Source: Piscinibacter gummiphilus
GTDB lineage: Bacteria > Pseudomonadota > Gammaproteobacteria > Burkholderiales > Burkholderiaceae_C
NCBI RefSeq assembly: GCF_002116905.1
Contig: NZ_CP015118.1
Span: 4,898,001-4,962,000, forward strand
DNA: 64,000 nt
Direction of reading: 5' to 3'
The notes below the pieces were generated by a model that saw only the letters and a list, made by a program, of their open reading frames with translations, ran no database searches and was not told the origin of the DNA. This document shows, in pieces, positions 51,386 to 59,118 of the stretch; positions within the stretch are counted from its first letter, which is position 1, and each line of letters starts with the position of its first letter. The translations under genes were made by a program, and so were the position numbers.

Positions 51386-52456
51386 ATGACCCCCGTCCGC
51401 ACCGGCCAGGCCCCCGATCCGCTGACCCGCGAGGCCTTCGGCGAGCGCTACCGTCGCCGGTTCACCGACCCGGCCTTCGACCCCGAACGCGAGGCCATCG
51501 CCCGCCTGGAGGCCATCGCCTGGGACGCCTACCAGGAGGGCCGCAAGGCCCCCCACACCCGCAAGGCCGGCCCGGAGTTCGCCGATCCCTCGTACGACCT
51601 GTCGGTCGAATGGCTCGACACCCGCGACCGACTGCGTGCCGCCCAGGCCCGCTGGCACGACCCCGCGGCGCCGTCCCGCGTGCTGCTGGTCAACGGCAGC
51701 GCCCGCAACGACGGCACCTGCCCGGGCGAGATTTCCAAGACCTGGCGCCTGACCCGGGCCGTGCGGGACACGCTGGCGTCCGACGGCATCGAGACCGACG
51801 TGCTCGACCTGAGCCTCGTCACCTCCGAATTCGGCCGCCAGATCCACCCCTGCAAGGGCTGCGTCGCGACCGCCATGCCACTGTGCCACTGGCCGTGCAG
51901 CTGCTACCCCAACCACGCGCTGGGCCAGGCGGATGACTGGATGGCCGAGATCTACGAGCGCTGGGTGGCGGCCCACGGCGTGATCCTGCTGGCGCCCACG
52001 TACTGGTACCAGTCGCCAGGACAGCTCAAGCAGATGATCGACCGCCTCGTCTGCGCCGATGGCGGCAACCCCGACCCCACCACCACCCACGGGAAAAAGC
52101 CCGAAGAGGCCAAGCAGCTCGAGCTGGCCGGCTGGGGCTACCCGAAACACCTGGCCGGCCGGGTCTACGGCGTGGTGGTGCACGGCGACGTGGCCGGCAT
52201 CGAGGGCCACCGCCGCAACCTCACCGACTGGCTCGACTGGATGGGCCTCGTGGACGCGGGCGACAAGGCCCGCCTCGACCGCTACGTGGGCTACTACGGG
52301 CCCTACGCCACGAGCCACGAATCGCTCGACCAGGACACCGCCTTCCTCGCGGAAGTGCACAACGCCGCCAGGGCTGTCGCCCTCGCGGTGCGCGAATTGC
52401 GCGAACATCAGCTTTCCGATCCGGGTGCGCAGCTCGCGGACCCGCGGCCCAAGTGA
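51386..52456 (+). CDS. NADPH-dependent FMN reductase-like flavoprotein
   Basis: A 356-residue protein. An N-terminal extension of about 95 residues is followed by a flavodoxin-like domain with phosphate loop LLVNGSARNDGTCPGEISKT and YWYQSPGQLKQMIDRLVCAD. A Cys-rich loop HPCKGCVATAMPLCHWPCSC resembles the cluster-binding segment of iron-sulfur flavoproteins. It likely reduces quinones or other acceptors with NAD(P)H. It starts at ATG 51386, 77 bp after the cyclase gene, and is followed by osmC-like and a short gene in the same direction. Confidence 0.8.
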   Translation: MTPVRTGQAPDPLTREAFGERYRRRFTDPAFDPEREAIARLEAIAWDAYQEGRKAPHTRKAGPEFADPSYDLSVEWLDTRDRLRAAQARWHDPAAPSRVLLVNGSARNDGTCPGEISKTWRLTRAVRDTLASDGIETDVLDLSLVTSEFGRQIHPCKGCVATAMPLCHWPCSCYPNHALGQADDWMAEIYERWVAAHGVILLAPTYWYQSPGQLKQMIDRLVCADGGNPDPTTTHGKKPEEAKQLELAGWGYPKHLAGRVYGVVVHGDVAGIEGHRRNLTDWLDWMGLVDAGDKARLDRYVGYYGPYATSHESLDQDTAFLAEVHNAARAVALAVRELREHQLSDPGAQLADPRPK

Positions 52457-52480
52457 TCCCCACCGCCCAAGGAGTTGCCC

Positions 52481-52918
52481 ATGACCGAAAAGACCGCCAC
52501 CGTCCACTGGGAGGGCCCTGGCAAGAAGGGGCAAGGCCAGATCAGCACCGAAACCGCGGCGCTGAAGGCCTATCCCTATGGCTTCGGCAGCCGCTTCGGC
52601 GACGACCGCACCGGATCGAACCCGGAGGAACTGCTGGGGGCCGCCCATGCCGCCTGCTTCACGATGGCGTTCTCGTTCGCCTGCGAAAAGGCGGGTTTCG
52701 CCACCGTCTCGGTGGACACGCGGGCCAGCGTGCGCCTGGCCCAGCAGGGCGACGGCTTCCTGATCGACCGCATCGCCCTCACGCTGTCGGCCAAGGTGCC
52801 CGGCCTCGACGAGGCGCAGTTCCAGCAGCTGGCCGCCGGCGCCAAGCAGAACTGCCCGCTGTCCAAGGCCCTGGCCTCGGTCCCCAACATCACGCTGTCG
52901 GCCACCCTGCTCGACTGA
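52481..52918 (+). CDS. OsmC/Ohr-family peroxiredoxin-like protein
   Basis: A 145-residue OsmC-type protein that reduces organic peroxides. The two reactive cysteines are in LLGAAHAACFTMAFSFACEK and KQNCPLSKALASV, with the usual GSNPEELLG motif before the first. AAGGAG precedes the ATG. It is probably co-transcribed with the flavoprotein gene 24 bp upstream and the short gene 20 bp downstream. Confidence 0.9.
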   Translation: MTEKTATVHWEGPGKKGQGQISTETAALKAYPYGFGSRFGDDRTGSNPEELLGAAHAACFTMAFSFACEKAGFATVSVDTRASVRLAQQGDGFLIDRIALTLSAKVPGLDEAQFQQLAAGAKQNCPLSKALASVPNITLSATLLD

Positions 52919-52938
52919 CCCACCCGGAGGAAGCGCGC

Positions 52939-53112
52939 ATGAACACGAACGCCGAACACGCCCAGGAGATCGAGGACATCTACCGCCTGCTGCTGAAGGG
53001 CATCGGCCACGAGCGGGTCACCGAACACAACGTCTTCGCACTGATCCGCCGTGCCGAGATGGACAACCACCCGGTGCTGGTGGAGGAACTGCGGGAGTGG
53101 CGCGCCGACTGA
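52939..53112 (+). CDS. Small hypothetical protein
   Basis: A 57-residue, mostly helical acidic protein (NAEHAQEIEDIYRLLLKGIG; VFALIRRAEMDNHPVLVEEL). No family recognised. A strong GGAGG lies eight bases before the ATG and it closely follows the OsmC-like gene, which supports it being real. No signal peptide or membrane segment. Confidence 0.6.
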   Translation: MNTNAEHAQEIEDIYRLLLKGIGHERVTEHNVFALIRRAEMDNHPVLVEELREWRAD

Positions 53113-53246
53113 CGGGCGCCCGGCCCGGCGGAAATCCCCGGGATTGACAGGTCTTGCCGACTCCATAAAGTTCGAGGAAGAGCCCTTGCCGTGCGTGTAT
53201 GGCGAGGGCCCGTCAACCGACAGCGTTGCCAGGGAGGTGACCGGGT

Positions 53247-54644
53247 TTGGCAACGAGCAGCTACCTCGCGCGGGTCGCCCGACGATTCCGCTTTTCCGCA
53301 CTGGCCTTCACGCTTTTCGCGATGGCCGCGGTGGCCTACGCCATCACGGCCTATGCGGGATATCGCGGCGTGCGCGAGATGGCCGCGCTGGACGACGCGC
53401 GCCAGCACGAGTCCACCACCCTGCTGCTGCTCCAGCGCACCCTCGGCACCCTCGTCGACCTGGAGACCGGGCAGCGCGGCTTCATCCTCAGCGGCCGCGA
53501 CGAATTCCTGCAGCCCTTCGTCACCGCCCGGGCCGAACTGCAGCGCCTGCAGCCCTCTCTGGGCGCCTACATCGACGGATCCGGGTCGGCCCCCGTGCGC
53601 ACGATGCGGCCCGCCATCGACCGGCTGATCGCGCAGCGCGTGGCCGCGGCGGAGGAAACGATCGCGCACCGCCGCGAGAACGACTACGAACCGCGGCGCG
53701 ACCTCGTCGACCACATCAAGGCCAAGCAGCTGATGGACGAACTGCGCAGCGAGTTCGCCACGCTCGAGGCCTACCAGACCGCGGTGCTCGAACGCCGCCG
53801 CAACGACAGCGAGGATGTGGCCGCCGTCACGTCGACGCTGGTCGGGGCCCTGACCGCCGGCGGTTCGGTGCTGATGGGGGGAGCGCTGTGGCTGCTGTGG
53901 CGCGAGCGGCGCCTGCGCGACGAGGCCGATGCCGCCGTGCGGGTCGCGCGCGAACGCCTCGAGCACCAGGTGACGGAACGCACCGAGGCGCTCAGCGAGG
54001 CCATGGTGCGCATCCAGTCGTTCGCGGGCCAGCTCGACCACCGCATCGAGGAGGAGCGCCGGCGCCTCTCGCGCGAGGTGCACGATCAGCTGGGCCAGAT
54101 CGCCACGGTTGCCAAGCTGGTCGTCGGCGACCTCGCCCGCGCGCACCCCGAGCTGCCCGAGGAGCACGTGGGCCAGATCACCGGCCTGCTCGACGAGGCC
54201 ATCCGCATCACCCGGCGCATCGCCGGCGAGCTGCGCCCCCCGATGCTCGACGACCTCGGCCTCGGCGCCGCCGCGTCGCACCATGTGCGCTCGGTGGCCG
54301 CGCTCGGCAAGCTCGAGACCCGGGTCGAGATCGCCGGCGACGAACACCTGCCGCCGGACCGCGCCAACCAGATCTTCCGCATCCTGCAGGAGGCCACCAC
54401 CAACGTGCTGCGCCACGCGGGGGCCACGCACCTCGCCGTGCGTGGCCGGGTGGAGGGACGCCACTACCGCTTCGACGTCGAGGACGACGGCGTGGGCCCG
54501 GTGGACATGCGCGCCGACGCGAGCGGCGTGCGCAACATGCGCGAGCGGGCCGCGCTGGTCGGCGGGTCGCTGCAGTTCGGCCCGAGGCCGCACGGCGGCA
54601 CCCGCGTCACGGTTCGGGTTCCCCTGGAGACGGTGCCACGATGA
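53247..54644 (+). CDS. CHASE3-domain NarL-type sensor histidine kinase
   Basis: A 465-residue membrane kinase. TM1 is about residues 16-38 (LAFTLFAMAAVAYAITAYAG). The periplasmic CHASE3 domain has LVDLETGQRGFILSGRDEFL. TM2 lies at VTSTLVGALTAGGSVLMGGA. HisKA_3 is EEERRRLSREVHDQLGQIA and the ATPase has EATTNVLRHAGA and DDGVGPVDM. The gene appears to start with TTG at 53247, with GGGAGG 9-10 bases upstream; the next in-frame ATG would remove most of TM1. It overlaps the regulator gene by four bases. Confidence 0.88.
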   Translation: MATSSYLARVARRFRFSALAFTLFAMAAVAYAITAYAGYRGVREMAALDDARQHESTTLLLLQRTLGTLVDLETGQRGFILSGRDEFLQPFVTARAELQRLQPSLGAYIDGSGSAPVRTMRPAIDRLIAQRVAAAEETIAHRRENDYEPRRDLVDHIKAKQLMDELRSEFATLEAYQTAVLERRRNDSEDVAAVTSTLVGALTAGGSVLMGGALWLLWRERRLRDEADAAVRVARERLEHQVTERTEALSEAMVRIQSFAGQLDHRIEEERRRLSREVHDQLGQIATVAKLVVGDLARAHPELPEEHVGQITGLLDEAIRITRRIAGELRPPMLDDLGLGAAASHHVRSVAALGKLETRVEIAGDEHLPPDRANQIFRILQEATTNVLRHAGATHLAVRGRVEGRHYRFDVEDDGVGPVDMRADASGVRNMRERAALVGGSLQFGPRPHGGTRVTVRVPLETVPR

Positions 54645-55282
54645 GATTCCTGCTGGTCGAAGACCACCCCATCATGCGGCTCGGCGAGCGGCAGCTGATC
54701 CTCAACGCCTGGCCCGACGCGGTCGTCGCCGAGGGCGCCACGCTCGCCGAGGGGCTGGCCCGGCTGGCCGAGACCGGCCCGTTCGACGCCATCGTGATGG
54801 ACCTCGCCCTGCCCGACACCACCGGCACCGACGGCGTGACCACGATGCTGCGCGCCGCGCCCGGCACGCCGATGCTGGTGCTCAGTTTCAACGCCGAATC
54901 CGCCTACGCCGCTCGGCTGCTGCAGCTGGGCGTGGCCGGCTACCTGCCGAAGGACCGGGCCGGCGACGAGCTGGTGGAGGCCCTGCTGCGCCTGGTGCAG
55001 GGCCGCCGCTACGTCACCGCGTCGATGGCGGACCACCTCGTCGACCTGCTGGGTGGCCGGGCCAGCCACAGCCTGCCGCACCAGACGCTGTCCGAGCAGG
55101 AGTACCGCGTGATGCTGGCCATCGCCTCGGGCCAGGCCCCGGCCCAGACGGCCTCGACGATGGGGGTGTCCGTGAAGACGATCGGCACGTACCGCACCCG
55201 GCTGCTCAACAAGATGAAGGTCCGCACCAACGTCGAACTCGCGAAGTACTGCCTGCAGCACGGCCTGACCGACGAGGTGTGA
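54641..55282 (+). CDS. NarL/LuxR-type response regulator
   Basis: A 213-residue regulator. The receiver has FLLVEDHPIMRLGE and phospho-Asp in IVMDLALPDTTGTDG, with Lys in YLPKDRAG. A C-terminal LuxR-type HTH follows (GQAPAQTASTMGVSVKTIGT then YRTRLLNKMKV). It pairs with the CHASE3 kinase through an ATGA overlap. Its targets may include the receiver and surface genes just downstream (inference). Confidence 0.92.
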   Translation: MRFLLVEDHPIMRLGERQLILNAWPDAVVAEGATLAEGLARLAETGPFDAIVMDLALPDTTGTDGVTTMLRAAPGTPMLVLSFNAESAYAARLLQLGVAGYLPKDRAGDELVEALLRLVQGRRYVTASMADHLVDLLGGRASHSLPHQTLSEQEYRVMLAIASGQAPAQTASTMGVSVKTIGTYRTRLLNKMKVRTNVELAKYCLQHGLTDEV

Positions 55283-55395
55283 AGCAGCCCGATCCGACAC
55301 ACGTGTCGGTGGATTGCCCACACCGCACACGGGTCGGCGCCGGCTGTCCGGGAAACGTTGGATCCCGTAAGCTCCCATCTCAAGCGGTACCTCCC

Positions 55396-55779
55396 ATGAA
55401 CATCGTCGTCGTCGAAGACTCTCCCGTGATGCAGCGCGTGCTGCTCTCCCAGCTGGCCCGCGTGCCCGGCCTGAACGTCGTCGGCCTCGCCAGCGGCGAA
55501 CCCGAAGCCATCGAACTCATCGGGCGCGTGCGCCCCGACCTCGTGCTGCTCGATCTGTTCCTCTCGCCGGGCCACGGGCTCAAGGTGCTCGAGGCCGTCC
55601 GCCGCGCGGACAACCCCGTCAAGGTGCTCGTGCTCTCCAACGAGATGATCCACGAGGAGTACCGCCAGCTCGGCGAGAAACTCGACGTGCTCGCCTTCCA
55701 CGACAAGGGCGAGGGCCTCGGCCGCCTGCTGGCCGACCTGCACCGCGTGGTGGCCGAACACACGCTGCCGCCGGCCTGA
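55396..55779 (+). CDS. Stand-alone CheY-like receiver
   Basis: A 127-residue receiver domain with no output domain. Acidic pair in MNIVVVEDSPVMQR, phospho-Asp in LVLLDLFLSPGHGLKV, Thr/Ser replaced by VLVLSNE and Lys in FHDKGEGL. It could be a phosphate sink or an adaptor in the pathway of the kinase and regulator 113 bp upstream. It has its own short spacer, so a separate promoter is possible. Confidence 0.88.
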   Translation: MNIVVVEDSPVMQRVLLSQLARVPGLNVVGLASGEPEAIELIGRVRPDLVLLDLFLSPGHGLKVLEAVRRADNPVKVLVLSNEMIHEEYRQLGEKLDVLAFHDKGEGLGRLLADLHRVVAEHTLPPA

Positions 55780-55966
55780 ACGACCGCCCGGACCGCTGTC
55801 GGCGAATCACCGACACGCCGCATCGATCACCGCACGCGTACACGGCCAAACCCGTTCACGGCGCACCGAATCGCGCCAGCTTCGCGAAACGCCCCGCCTC
55901 GACACACTCCCGACCATCTGAAAAAACACGCGCCCGGCGAGGGGCGCGGATGGCAAGGAGTCTGCG

Positions 55967-56470
55967 ATGAACAAGGTTTGGGTCACGGCCCTGATCACCT
56001 TCCTGATGGGCCTCTTCGGCTCGACCGCCGACGCGGCCGGCGCACCCGACGTGGTGCTGGCCGCGTACCGCGTCGTGGCGCTGCCCGCCCCGGTCGACGG
56101 CAGGCCCGCCGAACGGCTGCAGCCGCTCGGTGACGTGCGCCCCGGCGACACCGTCGAGTACGAGGCCGTCTACCGCAACCCGACCGCCGCCCCCGCACGC
56201 GACGTGAAGCTCACGCTGCCGGTGCCCGCCGGCGGCCTGCAGTACCTGGCCACCACCGCCACGCCGGCCGCCACCAGCGCCAGCCTCGACGGCCGCACCT
56301 TCGAACCCCTGCCCCTCGTGCGCACCGTGACGCTGCCGGACGGCCGCACGGCGCGCCGCGAGGTGCCCGCTTCCGAGTACCGCTTCCTGCGCTGGAACCT
56401 CGGCGACCTGCCCGCGGGCAGCACCCGCACCGTGCGCGCGCGCATGCAACTGCCCGCCGTCGCCCGCTGA
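55967..56470 (+). CDS. Exported single-DUF11 protein
   Basis: A 167-residue protein with a signal peptide (WVTALITFLMGLFGSTADA) and one DUF11/CARDB-like beta-sandwich: LQPLGDVRPGDTVEYEAVYR, then NPTAAPARDVKLTLPVPAGG and a C-terminal WNLGDLPAGSTRTVRARMQL. DUF11 domains occur in surface and secreted proteins and have no known catalytic role. GGAG-like sequence (AAGGAG) lies upstream. It is first of three same-strand genes for surface proteins; 11 bp separate it from the next. Confidence 0.8.
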   Translation: MNKVWVTALITFLMGLFGSTADAAGAPDVVLAAYRVVALPAPVDGRPAERLQPLGDVRPGDTVEYEAVYRNPTAAPARDVKLTLPVPAGGLQYLATTATPAATSASLDGRTFEPLPLVRTVTLPDGRTARREVPASEYRFLRWNLGDLPAGSTRTVRARMQLPAVAR

Positions 56471-56481
56471 GATCCACCACC

Positions 56482-59097
56482 ATGCTGAACTTCCGCATTC
56501 CTTCCCTGCTGCTGGCCGTGGTGCTGGTGGCCGCGTCCGCCGCGCTTCCGGCCCTCGCCGCCGCCCCGGCCGGATCGCAGATCGGCAACCAGGCGTCGGC
56601 CACCTACGCCGACGGCGCCGCGGTCACCCGCACCGTCACGTCGAACACCGTGATCACCACGGTGCAGCAGGTCGCGAGCCTGAGCTTCACCGCCAACGGC
56701 ACGAAGACCGTCTCGGCCGGCGGCCAGGTCTACTACCCGCACACAATCACCAACACCGGCAACGGCCCCGACACGTTCACGCTCGCCGCCACCCCGCAGG
56801 CGAGCACCTTCTCGTTCGCCACGTTCGTCTACTACGCCGATGCCAACGGCGACGGCGTGCCCGACAACGCCGTGCCCATCACCACGACGGGCCAGCTCGC
56901 CGCCGGCCAGGTCTTCCACCTGGTCGCGGCCGGTGTGGTGCCGCCCACCGCGGTCGCCGGCAACACCAACACCATGCTGCTGACCGCCACGAGCGGCTTC
57001 GCCGGCGCCACGAACGCCACCGTCACCGACGTGACCACGGTGACCGGCCAGGCCGTCGTGCACACGACGCAATCGATCGACCTCGCCGCCGGTCCGTCGC
57101 CGTCGACCAGCTCGCGCACCATCACGATCACGTACACCAACACCGGCAACACCACCGCGACGAACGTCGTGCTGACCGACCTGATCCCGTCCGGCATGAC
57201 GTACGTGGCCAACTCCGGCCGCTGGAGCGTGACCGGCGCGGGCACGCAGCTGAGCGACGCCGACAGCACCGACAACCAGAGCGGCATCGTCTACGACCAG
57301 GGCGTGACCGTGGCCAACCGCGTGACCGCGAAGATCGCCTCGGTGGCCCCGGGCGCGAGCGGCACGGTGTCCTTCAAGGTCAACGTGAACGGCAGCCTGC
57401 CTGCCGGCGCGAACGCCGCCACCCTGGTCACCGGCACCTTCGCGTACCACGACGGCGCCGCCCCGGTGACGGCCTCGGCCGTCAATCCCGTGCAGTACAC
57501 CGTGCTGGGCGCGGCGGCCGTCTCGCTGACCGGCGGTGCCGCGGTGCCCACCGCCACGCAGGGCGGCACCGTGGTCTTCACGAACACGGTGACCAACCTC
57601 GGCAACACCACCGACAGCTTCGACCTCACCACCAGCGGCTCGACCTTCCCGGCCGGCACCACGTTCCAGTTCTTCCAGGCCGACGGCGTGACCCCGCTCG
57701 TCGACACCAACGGCAACGGCACACCCGACAGCGGCCCGCTCGCCGCCGGCGCCTCGGTCAACGTGGTGATCCGTGCGACGCTGCCGCCCGGCGCCTCCGG
57801 CAGCGCGGGCTACGCAGTGCAGTCCAACGCGCGCTCGAAGCTCGATGCCACGCAAGTCGCCACGGCCGCCAACACGCTCACCGCCATCTCGGGCAACACG
57901 CTCGACCTGACGAACGACACCGCCGGCCCCGGCGCGCTCGGCTACGGCCCCGGCGCCGAGGCGCTGCCGGTCGCCACGCTGCCCGTGCAGCCCGGCGCCA
58001 CGGTGCGCTTCACGCTCGTGACCGCCAACGGCGCCGGTTCGCCCGACACCTTCGGCCTGCAGGCCAGCACCGACGTGAACTTCGCATCGCAGACCCTGCC
58101 CGCCGGCTGGACCGTGGTGTTCCGGGACGCGGGCAACGCCGTCATCGACAACACCGGCGTGGTAGGCGCCAGCAGCCAGAAGACCGTCTACGCCGACGTC
58201 ACCGTGCCAGCCGGCGCCGCCGCGGGCACGACGCAGCTGTACTTCCGCGCGCTGTCGGCCGCCACCGGCGTCTCCGACAAGCTCCACGACGCCGTCACCG
58301 TGGGCACGGTCCGCGCGCTGACGCTGTCGCCGAACCACAGCGGCCAGGTCGTCGCGGCCGGCACCGTCGTGTACGTGCACACGATGACCAACGCGGGCAA
58401 CGTGCTCGAAGGCGACGGGGTCGCCAGCACCGGCGCGCTCGCCGCCGTCGATGCGGGCCCGGGCTTCTCGTCGGTCGTCTACTGGGACCGCAACAACGAC
58501 GGCACGCTCGACCCGACCGACCCGGTCGTCACGTCGCTCGCCGCACTCACGGGCGGCACGAACGGCGCCAGCACCGCCGCCGGCCTGGAGCCGGGCGAGA
58601 CGGCCCGCCTGTTCGTCAAGGTCACCGCGCCCGCCTCGGCCGTGCCGTCGACGTCCAACGTGACGACGCTGACCGCCACGCTCACCGGCACGATCGGCGG
58701 CATCGCCGCCCCGGCCGCGACCGCGGTCACCGACAGCACGAACGTGATCGCCTCGCAGGTCACCCTGGTCAAGACGCAGGCCCTCGACGCCGGCTGCGAC
58801 GGCACGGCGGACACCGCGTACGCGGTCAGCGCCATCCTGTCCGGCGCGGCGCCTGGCGGCTGCATCCGCTACGAGATCACCGCGACGAACGTGGGCCCGG
58901 TGACCGTCACCGGCCTCGTGCTGAACGACGCCACGCCCGCGTGGACCGTCTACAGCGCGACCGTGCCCGCCGCCGTGACCTCGGGTTCGGTGACCGCACC
59001 CGCCAACGGGGCCGCCGGTTCCGTGCAGGCCACGGTGGGTTCGCTGGCCCCGGGGGCAAGCGTGGTGCTGCGCTTCGGCGTGCGCATCACGCCGTGA
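56482..59097 (+). CDS. Large secreted protein with DUF11-type repeats
   Basis: An 871-residue exported protein (signal LLLAVVLVAASAALPALAA). The body is made of repeated beta-sandwich units, each centred on an N-T-G-N type motif: HTITNTGNGPDTF (about residue 90), YTNTGNTTATNVVLTDLIPS (about 215), VTNLGNTTDSFDL (about 370), MTNAGNVLEGDG (about 635) and ATNVGPVTVTGLVLND (about 800). Three dockerin-like calcium loops are visible: DANGDGVPD, DTNGNGTPD and DRNNDGTLD. It ends VVLRFGVRITP with no sorting signal that I recognise. Low Lys and almost Cys-free. Probably delivered to or through the outer membrane with the help of the next protein (inference). Confidence 0.82.
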   Translation: MLNFRIPSLLLAVVLVAASAALPALAAAPAGSQIGNQASATYADGAAVTRTVTSNTVITTVQQVASLSFTANGTKTVSAGGQVYYPHTITNTGNGPDTFTLAATPQASTFSFATFVYYADANGDGVPDNAVPITTTGQLAAGQVFHLVAAGVVPPTAVAGNTNTMLLTATSGFAGATNATVTDVTTVTGQAVVHTTQSIDLAAGPSPSTSSRTITITYTNTGNTTATNVVLTDLIPSGMTYVANSGRWSVTGAGTQLSDADSTDNQSGIVYDQGVTVANRVTAKIASVAPGASGTVSFKVNVNGSLPAGANAATLVTGTFAYHDGAAPVTASAVNPVQYTVLGAAAVSLTGGAAVPTATQGGTVVFTNTVTNLGNTTDSFDLTTSGSTFPAGTTFQFFQADGVTPLVDTNGNGTPDSGPLAAGASVNVVIRATLPPGASGSAGYAVQSNARSKLDATQVATAANTLTAISGNTLDLTNDTAGPGALGYGPGAEALPVATLPVQPGATVRFTLVTANGAGSPDTFGLQASTDVNFASQTLPAGWTVVFRDAGNAVIDNTGVVGASSQKTVYADVTVPAGAAAGTTQLYFRALSAATGVSDKLHDAVTVGTVRALTLSPNHSGQVVAAGTVVYVHTMTNAGNVLEGDGVASTGALAAVDAGPGFSSVVYWDRNNDGTLDPTDPVVTSLAALTGGTNGASTAAGLEPGETARLFVKVTAPASAVPSTSNVTTLTATLTGTIGGIAAPAATAVTDSTNVIASQVTLVKTQALDAGCDGTADTAYAVSAILSGAAPGGCIRYEITATNVGPVTVTGLVLNDATPAWTVYSATVPAAVTSGSVTAPANGAAGSVQATVGSLAPGASVVLRFGVRITP

Positions 59098-59118
59098 CGG
59101 GGCGGAGGCGGGACCGCG

